NCBI GenBank assembly: GCA_016490735.1
Contig: JAEMWC010000021.1
Location: 1,931,001-1,995,000, forward strand
From: Pachyseris speciosa
Taxonomy: Eukaryota; Cnidaria; Anthozoa; Scleractinia; Pachyseridae
DNA: 64,000 nucleotides
Direction of reading: 5' to 3'
Positions 50,301-59,040 of the stretch are shown piece by piece; within the stretch, counting starts at the first letter, position 1, and every line of letters starts with the position of its first letter. The notes beneath the pieces are model-generated. The model had not been told where the DNA came from and ran no database searches. It saw nothing but the letters and a program-made list of their open reading frames with translations. The translations under genes were made by a program, and so were the position numbers.

Positions 50301-51621
50301 CCTAGATGAAATGGACCACGAACTTCAAAGTATTCAAAAATTTACCTGATTTCTTGCTTGATTGCTTGCTTGTCATGCACGGTTGTTGTAAAGCCGAAAT
50401 GCGCGAAGGAGCACTTTTTCATCCTTTTCTGGTTTGTTATTTGCAGCCTGGTTTGGGAAGTTAAGACCATACCAATTTTTTTTTTCAGGTTTTCGAGGGA
50501 ATGTCAAAGGTTTTGCCTTCGTATTTTACAATGTTTTAGACAAATCTGGAAACTGAAAAGAAGAGAAACTGCATGTCCATTCCAGTCAGTGTATCTTTGT
50601 ACCTATAGAATTTTGGCAAGAGTGGAAGAAAAGATCTAGCCCGTGTTTCAGTAAGATTGTAAACTGACCTTAGAAATGGTGTCAAAAAATATGACTTTTG
50701 CGTCTTTTTTTAGACGCAGAAAGATGGCATGACAGTTCTCTTGAAAACAGCTAAATCCATCACGCAATCTCAGCAAGTCACGCAATCTCGTGGGAAAGCC
50801 GATTCTGCACTGAATGCCGACGAAATAAACGAATTTAATCAACAGTCCAACAAAGAGAGGAAAAAGGTAAGAGTGAGTGACAAGTATTGCAGCAGGTGGT
50901 GTACAAAAACAAAACTGACGTAAAATATGTTTTTACCCGTTTTAGATTTTTAAGAAGCAACAAAAAGAAAGGCGGAAACAAGGTAAGACTGTCATCTGAA
51001 AATGCAGCTTTTCGGCGGAGAGAGCCTTTCCTCATTGTTGGCAACCAGTAGTAGTTGTAGCAATACCATTAATGACTTACTTTGCATGTTTCGTGATATT
51101 TATGTTAATTGTTTACCTTATATCCTCTATTAAGCCCCCTCCCCGGGGAAAATGCAAGCACGTTCCGGGGAAGGGGTGGGGGGGGGGGGGTGGGTGGGCC
51201 TAATGGGAGAGAGGGGGTTTAATAGAGAAGAAGAGGTGTATTTGATTTTTCGAAAAACAATTTCGGCAGCAACTGGAAGGCAAAGCGAAAAGGTTGATGC
51301 ACAGGAAGTTGCAGGTCATGCAGTCGAAATCAAGAACTTCCGAAATGTGGATGGATAAACCTGGCGTAAAATGCCACATTCATGATTACTTAGACACAGA
51401 TGAGATGAGTGCAGAAGGGGGAACTTTAAATAGAATGGGAGTAAATGGGGAGCGCATTTGAGAAAGGGGCCTTAACAGTCAAAGAGCATTTATTTATTGT
51501 TAATTTATTTGTTCGTTTGTTTGTTTATCTCTTTGTTTATTTATTTTGGACAGCAGAGAGCAGTGCTGTGGCCATGGATGACAGTGGTGACGATTACAAC
51601 TTTGATACTCACTTCAGTTGA
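24919..51621 (+). CDS. GNL3L: Nucleostemin-family nucleolar GTPase (GNL3/GNL3L-like), 25 coding exons
   Basis: Role by family: a circularly permuted nucleolar GTPase needed for pre-60S ribosome assembly. Exons: 24919-24931, 25001-25053, 27902-27959, 29806-29888, 31840-31956, 35646-35697, 35794-35831, 36199-36270, 37247-37310, 37391-37494, 38029-38173, 38473-38497, 41042-41104, 41428-41539, 42594-42659, 44435-44521, 46569-46623, 47014-47113, 48250-48286, 48388-48470, 48730-48825, 50489-50509 (tentative), 50720-50866, 50946-50982, 51554-51621. The start gives [20 protein letters not shown], the family's basic N-terminus, then a lysine-rich coiled coil. Permuted G motifs follow: DARDP, G4 NKID, G1 GFPNVGKS, G3 DSPG, then KGGIPN and [11 protein letters not shown]. 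An acidic [10 protein letters not shown] tail and a [10 protein letters not shown] end complete about 598 residues, close to vertebrate members. Splice phases agree throughout, except that the 44435 exon is one base short, giving an in-frame TAA. Confidence 0.93.
25230..26967. mobile_element. Composite foldback element with minisatellite ends
   Basis: It lies in intron 2. The ends are inverted repeats beginning GGCATGTGCTAAAA, followed by GGACGATGGAC minisatellite copies. Flanks are CTAAAAACA (25221-25229) and TTAAAAACA (26968-26976), a 9-bp duplication with one mismatch. Inside, 26003-26230 and about 26590-26820 are inverted copies (GGCCGAGATTTGAAAC...), 25560-25690 is inverted against about 26195-26340, and an internal end lies at 26530-26587. 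It looks like one foldback inserted into, or recombined with, another copy of its own family. No transposase is visible. Confidence 0.8.
27063..27254. mobile_element. Hairpin MITE (CAAATAGATTCCATGTTGCC ends)
   Basis: Arms of about 75 bp (27063-27140 and 27174-27254) are inverted copies sharing TCTGTTCAGTAATAGATCAC and GACGTCAAAATGT, around a ~35 bp loop. Intron 2. Overlapping open frames on both strands come from the palindrome. Confidence 0.8.
27457..27522 (+). pseudogene. Possible N-terminal scrap of a transposon-derived protein
   Basis: A 21-residue frame, [20 protein letters not shown] plus Val, ends in TAG. The composition recalls the start of Crypton/DUF3504-type proteins common in corals, from memory of the family style only. 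Nothing recognisable follows. 27558-27644 downstream is a short hairpin (ATTAGATTAT/ATAATCTAAT). Confidence 0.2.
29024..29764. mobile_element. Inverted-repeat element with ~125 bp arms
   Basis: Arms 29024-29150 and 29640-29764 are inverted copies starting ACAGTGCAA, sharing CCAATnnnATTCAATCCTAAA-type blocks. CAGTG termini recall hAT elements, but I see no 8-bp duplication. The loop holds a frame with C-x2-C-x4-C spacing ([14 protein letters not shown]) ending at about 29426, possibly captured coding sequence. It ends 42 bp before the exon at 29806. Confidence 0.7.
29989..30409. mobile_element. Pogo/Tigger-type nonautonomous element
   Basis: The ends are CAGTCAAAC and GTTTGACTG with TA on each side (29987-29988, 30410-30411), followed inward by TTATCTGGACC and AGTCTGGATAATCGAGG. 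TA duplication plus CAGTCAAACCTCGATTATCC-like ends are typical of pogo-group MITEs. Length is 421 bp, with no coding capacity. In the intron after exon 29806-29888. Confidence 0.85.
32190..32365. repeat. Dispersed repeat (CCAATCAGAATTAAGTAATT family)
   Basis: Shares GCCATGGGAACTTAAT, a following ATTAATTGT-CTGCTCT block and CCAATCAG-ATT-AGTAATTTTG with 40765-40965 in the same orientation. Both copies are intronic. Class unknown. Confidence 0.6.
32397..32612. mobile_element. MITE family G, copy 1
   Basis: Inverted ends GAAGGGCTTGGTGGAAAAC and GTTTTCCACCAAGCCCTTC. The body contains TACAGGGCAATGTTAACCAC and CAGCAATTTTGGAGCAAAA. Intronic. Confidence 0.85.
32621..34882. mobile_element. Region bounded by ~82 bp inverted repeats
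   Basis: 32621-32702 (AAGTCTGCTTATTAACATTC...) is repeated inverted at about 34799-34882. Both arms lie directly against a family G MITE. It could be a 2.3 kb element with its own inverted ends, or two older copies of a repeat brought face to face. No target duplication found. The inside holds telomere-like repeat and otherwise unrecognised sequence. Confidence 0.55.
34327..34520. repeat. Degenerate telomere-like (CCCTAA)n block
   Basis: About 32 hexamers related to CCCTAA, the C-strand of the metazoan telomere repeat. Variants (CCTAGC, CCTAAT, TTTAAC, TCTAAA) recur in a fixed order, giving a 36-bp higher-order unit of six hexamers repeated several times. It is intronic, far from any chromosome end implied by the gene. 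Confidence 0.85.
34884..35114. mobile_element. MITE family G, copy 2
   Basis: Same ends, body and orientation as copy 1, with small indels next to both ends (an extra TTTTTACTA on the left, CAGTAG on the right). Confidence 0.85.
37640..37880. repeat. Dispersed repeat (TTGATTGGTTCATTGCG type)
   Basis: Shares a series of CCAAT/ATTGG-rich blocks and a TGATTGGTTCATTGCG-CATTGTCTAC core with 42700-42960 and, inverted, 46280-46470. All three are intronic. Confidence 0.55.
39137..39350 (+). mobile_element. tRNA-derived SINE, 5' part decayed
   Basis: A pol III B box GGTTCAATTCC lies at 39183-39193, in a context like tRNA-derived coral SINEs. The body follows: TTGGTTCTTGTCCTTGCTCC, GAGAAGTGTTTCTCTGGGTA, and TTCCCCTCTC-TCAAAAACCAACA. 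No clean A box remains upstream. Confidence 0.7.
39454..40451. mobile_element. Foldback element with GGACCCCCTTCT minisatellite ends
   Basis: Arms of about 370 bp (39454-39830 and 40085-40451) are inverted copies. Each begins GGTCGGTACAAAA (left) or GGTTGGTACAAAA (right), runs into CTGGACCCCCTT repeats of differing number, then unique arm sequence (CGGCCGGTTCGTTGATAG). AATTAAAACA flanks both sides (39444-39453 and 40453-40462), a 10-11 bp duplication. Frames over the repeats (SGPPSGPP) are artefacts. Confidence 0.82.
40765..40965. repeat. Dispersed repeat, second copy of the 32190 family
   Basis: Same order of blocks as 32190-32365, with more divergence. It ends in GTGTGTACTGTAAG, equivalent to GAGTGTACTATAAG there. 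Confidence 0.55.
42140..42540 (-). mobile_element. tRNA-derived SINE, minus strand
   Basis: On the minus strand the head reads TTAGCTCAGATGG (A box, about 42513-42525), ~45 bp later GGGTTCCAATGCC (B box, about 42468-42480). The spacing and sequence are tRNA-like, but no full cloverleaf 3' half is present. The body runs left to about 42315. The part at 42140-42340 with CACAACACCAGGAACTGTTT also occurs at 44290-44400, so it may be the tail or a second family. Confidence 0.7.
42700..42960. repeat. Dispersed repeat, second copy of the 37640 family
   Basis: TTTTGATTGGTGCATTTTGC followed by TTTGGTTTTGGTTTTATTA and CTCAACTGAAAACTGCTC. Diverged from 37640-37880 but with the same block order. Confidence 0.5.
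43640..43866. mobile_element. MITE rich in CAACATTGTTGG palindromes
   Basis: Inverted arms GCTTGCCACCAACATC (about 43666) and GATGTTGTTGGCAAGC (about 43832), with many internal CCAACATnTTGGG palindromes. No clear target duplication. Confidence 0.6.
44061..44240. repeat. (CTACCA)n / (CTGCCA)n microsatellite
   Basis: About 180 bp of hexamer and trinucleotide repeats. All long frames over it (poly-Thr, poly-Leu/Pro, poly-Val, Gly/Ser) are artefacts. Confidence 0.95.
44435..44521 (+). other. GNL3L: Exon of the GNL3-family gene with an apparent 1-base deletion
   Basis: The exon reads on from the previous one in phase 0 ([20 protein letters not shown]), then GKRLG, Ser, stop. Shifting one base after CTGGG gives KLKK and joins in phase to GGIPN of the next exon, as expected for the family. 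The exon is 87 bp where 88 would fit. A GG-GTAAAA donor at 44495/44496 would end the exon in phase 1 and restore the frame, at the cost of about eight residues. So either the assembly lost a G, the allele is broken, or splicing bypasses it. Confidence 0.75.
44545..45575 (+). mobile_element. LINE (CR1/L2/Jockey-like) 3' fragment
   Basis: A 195-codon frame (44554-45141) matches the C-terminal, post-catalytic part of non-LTR reverse transcriptases: [53 protein letters not shown] and LQNKAAKLI. The catalytic YADD would lie upstream and is missing, so the copy is 5'-truncated, as usual for LINEs. A frameshift near 45045-45060 moves the end of the protein ([27 protein letters not shown]) into another frame. 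The 3' end is AATAAAAGATTG followed by (TTA)n, typical of this group. It begins about 25 bp after the frameshifted GNL3-family exon. Confidence 0.88.
45724..45781. repeat. (TA)n microsatellite
   Basis: About 28 TA units. Confidence 0.97.
45865..46062. mobile_element. MITE family G, copy 3 (opposite orientation)
   Basis: Same terminal repeat, but the body reads as the reverse complement (TTTTGCTCCAAAATTGCTG). The right end is decayed to ACCAAGCCATTC. Confidence 0.8.
46280..46470. repeat. Dispersed repeat, inverted copy of the 37640 family
   Basis: Starts with GGTATTCAATTGAGTGTTGT, then AAAACCAAAACCAAAG, CCAATCACAAGAGACG and CCAATGAGCCAATCAGAATT, the reverse-strand equivalents of the other two copies. 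Confidence 0.5.
47276..47350. repeat. (AAT)n-(GAT)n compound microsatellite
   Basis: Intronic run of AAT with one AAC, then about six GAT. Produces poly-Asn/poly-Asp frames that are not genes. Confidence 0.95.
48979..49269. mobile_element. MULE-like MITE with perfect 9-bp target duplication
   Basis: Inverted ends TAGCCTCCTTCGCAGCCGTT with arms of about 80 bp (48979-49058, 49190-49269). The direct repeat ATACCCGGA flanks it exactly at 48970-48978 and 49270-49278. Nine-bp duplications are typical of Mutator-like elements. A third, partial copy of the arm (CCTCCTTTGCGGCCGTTGTT) lies in the loop near 49120. Confidence 0.87.
49976..50138. mobile_element. Hairpin MITE (family H), copy in the GNL3-family gene
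   Basis: GGTCTGAAATCATACTTGTG and its inverse, CACGCGTATGATCTCAGACC, around a GC-rich loop, with AAGTGGTAATTG...CTATTACCATT ends. Same family as 1207-1362. Confidence 0.75.
51125..51220. other. C-rich/G-rich stretch in the last intron
   Basis: CCCCCTCCCCGGGG is followed 40 bp later by GGGGTGGGGGGGGGGGGTGG. Four or more G-runs could form a quadruplex on the + strand. It lies between the last two coding exons. Confidence 0.5.
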
Positions 51622-51749
51622 TGAAGAAGGGGAAGAGTGCAAGACGATACGCAAGACAACATTACCATGGCTTTTGATCAATCACGATAGAAACAACACG
51701 TTTTCGTGGGTATCCTGCGGTCATTCCGACCAATCAGTTTGTTTCTTAA

Positions 51750-52302
51750 AGTGGTACTACGATCAGAAAATCACTTGTCTTTTTTCTTCAAATTTCGAAA
51801 GTGTGTTTGCTTAACACCCGACTCGCGAAATTTCAAGCCTTAATTTCAAGCAGAAGACTGTTTACTTTGAGTGCAACTTTTTTTCAGCCATTACTAACTT
51901 CAAAATCTTGAGAGAACTGTGTCGAGGACGAAATGACGTAAAAAGCTCACAAGAGTAAGAATGCAAGTGTGTGTAAACCTGATTGATTTAGTATGCAGCA
52001 CGGGAATTTTGAGCTTTCAGACTCTCAAACGTGTTTTGCATACTTAATAACCTGCATTCACACATGCAATTTTAAACCAGTGCGCATATGACGTCATTTT
52101 ATCTTGGATCCAGCTCTCCGAGACCTAATCGGTCAGAAACAAACGTGAGTAATGGCGGACGGTTAAATTAAAAAGTTGCACTCAAAGTAAACAGTCTACT
52201 GCTTGAAATTAAGGCTTGAAATTTCGCGAGTAGGGTGTTAAGCAAACACACTTTCGAAATTTGAAGGAAAAAGACAAGTGATTTTCTGATCGTAGTACCA
52301 CT
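51750..52302. mobile_element. TTAA-flanked MITE just after the GNL3-family gene
   Basis: Ends AGTGGTACTACGATCAGAAA and its inverse, with TTAA at 51746-51749 and 52303-52306. Arms are about 135 bp and near identical; the core is ~290 bp. A piggyBac-type target site. It starts 129 bp after the stop codon, so it may lie in the 3' UTR. Confidence 0.85.
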
Positions 52303-52312
52303 TTAACAAAAA

Positions 52313-52598
52313 GCGGGACGTTTTCTGTCAAAAATGACATGTGCCGAACATGAGCTTTGATTATAAGAAAGCAGTGCGAAAAATCTGGTGTCACGGACTC
52401 TTCTGGGCCAATGTAGCTGTCGACATTCTCTCCCAACAATTCAGTGGTTTCAATTCCATCCAGAAGTACTACATTGTTACTTGTTTTTGAAATAGGCTCA
52501 TTCGTAAAATGGCTTATTCTGCCTGCCAGCAATGATCGCAAAAGTCGCTTATTCTTCTTTAAATTCTGCTCGACACCCAAATTCTGCTCGGTATCCAA
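52313..52598 (-). CDS. Unrecognised coding-like frame
   Basis: On the minus strand, MDTEQNLGVEQNLKKNKRLL continues for about 95 residues before running into the TTAA element. I do not recognise it. Its first 35 codons resemble a degenerate block at 52915-53000 (minus: RQNFEQNKRF, CRQNKTF), so the start may be a short repeat around GAGCAGAATTT/AGAATAAGCGA and not protein. It could be a transposon relic or an exon of an unseen minus-strand gene. Confidence 0.2.
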
Positions 52599-53000
52599 AG
52601 GGCCGTATTCCTAAATATGGCAGAAGCCTGGGCCTAACCTCTGGTGATAATGAGTTATTCGTTATGCAAAGCTGAATCTCTGAAACACCTCATTACATTA
52701 ATCGAAACGGTGAATTTTTTTGTTAGGATGTTACAGGAAAGGAACAGCTAACAAAGTTTGCTTAAAGACAGAAAATTATCAACGTTTACAACACAACTTG
52801 TGAGTTTTCAGCAATTTCAGGAGTCAGATTAATCAGGGTATTTTCCATTTGCTTTGTGTGTAGTTTTTAAGTTTCCTTACTAATGTTGTGCATATCATTA
52901 GTGCTACGTATTATCCGTTATTCTGCTCTGAATTCTGCTCGAAAATGTCTTATTCTGCCGACAGAATGTTCGCACCAAAAATCGCTTATTCTGCTCGAAA

Positions 53001-53779
53001 TTCTGCCGACAGATTTTATCCAAGCCTAGTTTGAAAGCAGCTTCTCAGTTAGTCTATCTGAATGAAGTCATTTTATGCCCAAGTGAAAATAAATGGTGAC
53101 TTGAACGTGGTTGCTGTCACTTGTTTTTTTAAAGATAGCACACCTCGAGGGTGGGATAGGGGATGTCCGGCTCTGTTATATAACGTTCGCATAAGGCCCA
53201 CCTTCAAGAAATATTGGAATAAATTGTTTACGCGTTCTTTTGTAACCTACTTTTACTGCTGGAGTGAACGCAGTTTTCATACACTTTTGGCAATTTTCAC
53301 TTGCAAAATCGTCCTCTGCCCAATACTCGATGCTTAGCTTGTTTTTGGATCGAGTACTGGACTGGATGTTTACTGGACGGTTCTATTTGTAAAGTTTGTA
53401 GCGTGAACTACCTTCAGCTTCTAAGCAAGTTATCTTGCGGCCTAAGTACATGTATATTGTAAATGACACACAGCTGACTACTGCCACCTAATGAGTAAGC
53501 GGTACCCCCAGCATGCCCTGCACGCTCAGTTCAAGTTGCTCTCGTTGTTTAAGGCGGTCGTCCTGAAGCGTCTTTCCCGCTATTTTTGCCTGCTTTTGAA
53601 GTAAACTGTGTTTTCAGGAACAACTGTTTCGCAATACGAATGTTTAAATTCATAAATTCTTGTTCGCTGTTTTTGTCTATTAGAGACCGTCATACGTTGT
53701 GGAGATAACCCAAAACCGTTTTACAAACATCTGTTTCAAGAACAGCGCAGTTCAACGTGTGTATTCCTCTCACGATTTA
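53001..53779. other. No gene recognised
   Basis: One 91-codon frame at 53062-53337 without family resemblance, and no repeat shared with the rest of the window. Confidence 0.4.
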
Positions 53780-54098
53780 CCCTATACAAGGTTCGCACGC
53801 ACCTTGAAAGTCCTTGAATTTGAAAATCAAAATTCAAGGCCTTGAAAGTCAGTGAAAAGTACATTGGGTCCGTCAAAAACCTTGAAATTTGCTGTTTGAC
53901 TATATCCACTTAGTGGAAGAACTAGAAAAGACTTAGACTTGAACAAATCTTGCAGTTATCCCTTAAACCCAATCATCTAGTATCACATCCTAATGGCATT
54001 TTTTTACTGGATGGAGTGCTTGAAAAATTGGAATTGTGCCCCGGAATGTCCTTGAAAAGTCCTTGAATTTTAAGTCCAAAAAAGAGTACGAACCCTAC
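53780..54098. mobile_element. MITE with AAGGTTCGCAC / GTACGAACCCT ends
   Basis: Ends are imperfect inverted repeats. Next to each lies a CCTTGAAAGTCCTTGAATTT / CCTTGAAAAGTCCTTGAATTT block in direct orientation. Target duplication unclear (CCTATA occurs on both sides). Confidence 0.6.
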
Positions 54099-54234
54099 CT
54101 ATAACTTGCAATACCCGTAGCACCTTAAGGTAAAACTATCCTTCATGCACAGTGTAATCAGTGACCGCTTTTCATTTACTCAGGTCTCCTTTAATTTCGG
54201 CGAGGAGTCTAAAAGGAGGGAGTCTAAATGCGCT

Positions 54235-54530
54235 GTTTACACAGGATAATTTTTATGCAACTTGTCCCGCAATGTTGTTGCGCGGTTGCGAGACAAGTAG
54301 CGCGAAACGTTGCTTAATGTAACACCCCTACACAACGATTGAAAAATTCGTTGCAGCATTGCGAGAAACGTTGCGAAAAGTAAGAACCGATTTCTATTCC
54401 TCGCAACGATTGCTGCAACAAAAATTTGCAAGACGTGTCAAGTTCCATTTCCGATTATGTTACACTTGGCAATGTTTTGTGCAACTTGCGTCGAAACAAA
54501 TTTGCGAGACAGGTTGTACGAAAAATTACA
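54235..54530. mobile_element. MITE built of GCAACTTGTCTCGCAA motifs
   Basis: Repeated inverted and direct copies of GCAACTTG, CGCAACG and GCGAGACAAGT. Outer blocks GTTTACACAGGATAATTTTT and TTACACTTGGCAATGTTTTG flank a GTTGCGAGAAACGTTGCG core. Confidence 0.55.
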
Positions 54531-55821
54531 GGGATTGGTGAAAATCGAAATACTGGACTGATTATTTACAGGAGAGTGCGACCCGCCACGATCTTCCTGA
54601 GCCATCGCCCTGTAGCTGAACCAACAAGGGAGCCTCACGGTCGCACGTTCGAACACGCCTAAACAGTATAACCCTTCTCCAACTCTAATGTCCACACTGG
54701 ATCGTCATTTCACAGTGGAGACACAAACCCTTTTTATAGCCCCTAACTGACTGACCACTCGACCAGGAAAACTTTCGCCACACAAGACCTTCAAAGCGTG
54801 ATCTCAAACACGACGGGGCCTACGGGCCGTACTAAAGTATCTCAAACTAGGATTTCTCACCTTGAAACTTTCCAAACGAAGTTGAGTCTTTTTACTTCAT
54901 TGAGGTCGGCTAGACGCACCGAATCCGATTTATCAAAGCTTGAGTTGTAAGGAAATGGTTTCTAAAGAGTTCCGGTTTCAAACTATTCAAAAGAGTCGAA
55001 AAAGGGTGAGACTAGTCACTATATGATGGACTGAGTTAATTTCTAACAATTGTTTATAGCATATCTTATAACTGTCCGGTTATAAAAATTGATCACGGAT
55101 AGGTTGTGTGCACTGAAGTAATAAAGAGACAACAATTCCTTTGAAAGATCGCCTGACTACTGATATCACGGTAGACGTTCGCTCTTGTTGAATTTTCGTT
55201 TCGGAAATAACGAAGTTTATCAGATTCCTTCATAGTCTCCCGCTGTTTCCCTGGAAGGAAATTATTTAAACGCAGCGTCTTTTCTTTAGCGCGCCTATTC
55301 ATGCAATATATATTTATTTACTTGGACCTCATAAATTACCTATATTTCAAACCAAGTTTCCAGTTAGATGAACCATCAAGGTCGTGTTGACAAAGCTGAA
55401 TTTAGTAATTCAGTGCGCATGTTTTACTGTATTTATTAACATTGAATTCGTTTCTTACATAGGGTGAACTACCTACTGTCAGTTACTGGTCTCTTATCTC
55501 CTAAACGATATCGTGGAGCTCTGTATAGAATATGTTAGAAGAATACAACAACTTAGAGCAGCATTGGTGAATTCAAGCTCAATATGTCAGAATTTAATGA
55601 ACAATGATCAAATAACGTTTGAACCGCAATGTCGCTGTGACAAAACGAAAGCAGCCCAATTTCGTTTAAGTTTTGTTTTAATACTATATACTTTATGTAT
55701 GAAAATGATACGCTTTTTAATTGTAAATTCTTAAGAAGTTTTCTAGTTTATTCGACTTTTAGGCGACCCCACCAGCTATGCTTATTTTGGAACCTTGTAT
55801 GAATAGCACTTTCTTGGCAGC
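54531..55821. other. No gene recognised
   Basis: Only short frames, without repeats shared in the window. Confidence 0.4.
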
Positions 55822-55990
55822 TGACCGACTGACTGACCGATGGACTGATTGACCGACTGACTGACTGACTGACTGACTAGCTGACTGGCTGCCTGGCTGG
55901 CTGACTGACTGACTGACTGACTGACTCACTGACTGACTGACTGAATAACTGACTGGTTGGCTGACTGACTGATGGACTGATTGAGTGACT
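55822..55990. repeat. (GACT)n tetranucleotide array
   Basis: About 165 bp of TGAC/GACT units with interruptions (GGCT, GATG). Confidence 0.95.
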
Positions 55991-56049
55991 GATCTTAATT
56001 ACTTTCTCACTAACTAAGTCCCGTGACAAATTCGTTAAGTATGGAAGCC

Positions 56050-56118
56050 TTTTTTAGCCTGCGCCGCAGGCGAAATTTAACCCTGCTATCTACAGGGGGT
56101 TAAATTTGGTCTTTGGCG
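56050..56118. repeat. Short hairpin element
   Basis: AGCCTGCGCC...AAATTTAACCC and its inverse GGGTTAAATTT...GGCGCAGGTT around a ~15 bp loop. Confidence 0.6.
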
Positions 56119-56761
56119 CAGGTTATTAAAATAAATGTATGCACAAGTCATCTTTCTAAGACTGCATCGGTTCTGCTCAGACACGGAGCGTCCTTATGTT
56201 TCCTTTTCTTCCCTGTTACAGTCTTCAGACGTTTGAGCACACTTCTCTACAGTGTACTCAGTAGCTGCGCATGCGCTGTTGTTAAACATCAAGCTTAAGA
56301 GCCACTACTCGGACAACACTCAGTGATAGGTGAGTATCGATATGTTTCTTCTTTTATGATAGGGAATTTTAGACTTCTCGGCGGTTAATCGTATTTGGAT
56401 AAAGTTGACACTCGCTTATTAAGAAATGAAAATTGTCCACAAATGTCGGATGTTAGAAAGCAGAAAACTCTCACCGTTTGTGTATACAACAGCTTTTTTG
56501 GCCTTCAAACGCCATGTCAGTGAAACTTTACTCGAAAATGTTACCGTTAAGCGGTGCCTTTGAGTCCTAATCTAAACTGTTGACATGACAAGAAAAATCT
56601 AGTTTCGGTTTCGTGTGGCATGCAATAAGACAACACTATCTGGGAGTTACAAATACTTCAGTAATAGCTAATGCTGTATGAAGTACCAATTCACCCATCT
56701 TCTGAATTTAGAGTTTTATAGGTCTCAGCCTTAGGTTTGCAGCAAAAATCCTAAAGACACA

Positions 56762-59040
56762 TTGGACACCTTGACAGGTAAGGAAGTAGTATTTGAAATC
56801 ATTTACTCAGCTCTGAAAATTAGCAAGAGGATTTACGGCGAAGAACATCCAGATGTAGCAGCAAGTTTTTCAGTCAACTTGGGTGATGATTACCGCAACC
56901 AAGGAAAGCAGAAAGAAGCAAAAGAATGCGGCGACAAAAAGGCAGTGAGCATTGGAAAGAAGAATTACGGCGAAGAACATCCTTTCGTGGCAGCAAGCTA
57001 TTACCACTTAGCTACTGATCAAAGTAAATTAAGACAGTACAAAGAAGCAAAAGAATGTGACCCAAAGGCACTGTTAATTAGAATGAAGATTTACGGTGAA
57101 GAAGGTCCTGATGTCGTAGCAAGTTATTACAACTTAGCTGATGATTACCGGAACCAAGGACAACACAAACAAGCAAACGAATGTATCCAAAAGGCAGTGA
57201 TCATTGGAAAGAAGATTTACGGTGAAGAACATCCCTTCGTTGCAGCAAGTTGTCACAACTTAGCTTTTGATTACAGAAAACTAAGACAACATAACACAGC
57301 AAAAGAATGCGACGAAAAGGCATTGATGATTTGGAAAAGGGATTTACAGTGAAGAGCATCCCGATGTAGCAGCAAGTTACCAGAACTTGGCTATTGATTA
57401 CAGGAAACTAGGACAACACAAAGAAGCAAGGGAATGTGACGAGAAAGCACTGAAGATTAGAAAGAAAATTTATGGTGAACAACATCCTGCTGTACCAGTA
57501 CGTTATCACAGATTTGCCAATGATTACAAGAGCCAAGGACTGTTTAAAGAAGCGAAAGAGTTAACCAAAAGGAACTGATGATTAGAGGGAAGATTCACAG
57601 TGAAAGACATACAGACATCGCAGGAGGTTTTCAAAGCCTGGCTGATTATTACAGTTCCTTGGGACAGCACAATGAAGCAAAAGAATGCGATGAAAAGGCT
57701 CTTATGATTAGAAAGAAGATTTACGGTGAAGAACATCCAGGCGTAGTAGCAAGTACAACTAGTAGTAACTACGACTTAGCTGATGATTAACGGAACCAAG
57801 GAAGGCACAAAGATGTAAAAGAGTGCGACAGGAAGGCAGTGATCATTGGAAAGAAGATTTACGATAAAAAACATGCCTTCGCAGCTGCGACGTATCATAA
57901 CTTGGCTCTTGATTGTAGTAAATTAGGGCAACACAATGGGGCAAAAAAGTGCGACGAAAAGGCACTGAAGATTAGAAAGAAGATTTACGGTGAGAAACAT
58001 CCAGACGTGGCAGCGAGTTACTACAATTTGGCTGATGATTACCGGAATCAAGGACAGCGCAAAGAAGCAAGCGACTGAGACGGGAAGGCAGTGACCATTG
58101 GAAAGAAGATTTACGGTGAAGAACACCCTTTCGTAGCTGCAAGTTTCCACAACCTCGCTATTGATTACAGGAGAATAGGACAACATCAGTGAAGCAAAGG
58201 AATGCGATGACAAAGCAGTGATAATAAGAATGAAGACTTACGGTGAGGGGCATCCCATTGTAGCAGCAAGTTATCACAACTTAGCTATTGACTGCAGAAA
58301 ACTTGGAAAACACAGTGAAGCAAAGATCTGCGACGAAAAGGCACTGAAGATTAGGAAGACAATTTACGGAGAAAGAAATTGCGATGTAATAGCAAGTTAT
58401 CAAAACTTGGCTATTGATTACAGAAACCTGGGACAACACAATGAAACAAAAGAATGCGAAGAAAAGGCACTGAAGATTAGAAAGGATTTTTATGATGAAG
58501 ATTACCTCGAAGTAGCAGAAAGCTCCTACAACTTGGCTGATGATTAGAGGAACCAAGGACATCACAAAGAGCAAACGAATGCGGCGAAAAGGCACTTTTA
58601 ACTATGAAAAAGGAGACTTACGGTGAGAAACATTCCAATGCCGCAGCAAGTTATTACAACTTGTCTAAGGAGTACAGCAACCTCAGACAGCGCAGTGAAG
58701 CAAAAGAACTGGACGAAGCGACACCGACAACTAGAAGGAAGATTTACGATGAAGGACGTCCTGATAAGACAGCAAATTATCTCAATCTGACGTCAGAAGA
58801 TTTGAAGAATTGTCAAGAAAAACATCCCAATGAATTAACAAGTTATCTGGATTGTAGGAAGCAAGGCCAACAGGTTAGAGCTAAAGAATGCCATGAATAG
58901 GCGCTGATGATTGGAAAGACGATTTCCGTTAAAGAACAATCCTTTGGATCAGAAGGTAATCAAAGCTTGAGAGTTGTTCCTGGGACTGAAACGCGGGAAT
59001 CGAGCATTAAAGAAGCAGAAACAGTTTCAGTTAAAATCGG
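56762..59040 (+). pseudogene. TPR array (kinesin-light-chain/nephrocystin-3 type), broken exon
   Basis: About sixteen 42-residue (126 bp) tetratricopeptide repeats of the form KIYGEEHPxVAASYxNLA..Y..LGQHxEAKECDEKAL. TPRs of this type are protein-interaction scaffolds. Breaks: a +1 shift near 57335, a shift near 57555, TAA 57788-57790 (Tyr codon in other repeats), TGA 58076-58078, a +1 shift near 58190, TAG 58545-58547, a -1 shift near 58570, and TAG 58898-58900 (Lys codon in others). Reading resumes in another frame after each. Two repeat types tend to alternate: DVAASYYNLADDYRNQG and FVAASYHNLAIDYRKLG. The last repeats lose the motif, and Ser/Thr/Glu-rich sequence follows to about 59040. No TPR-gene start exon was identified; CAGTGATAG-GTGAGT at 56322 could be a 5' exon donor. 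Confidence 0.88.

Noticed and set aside
57524..58595. Minus-strand frames of 70-104 codons
   Set aside because: Antisense shadows of the TPR array.
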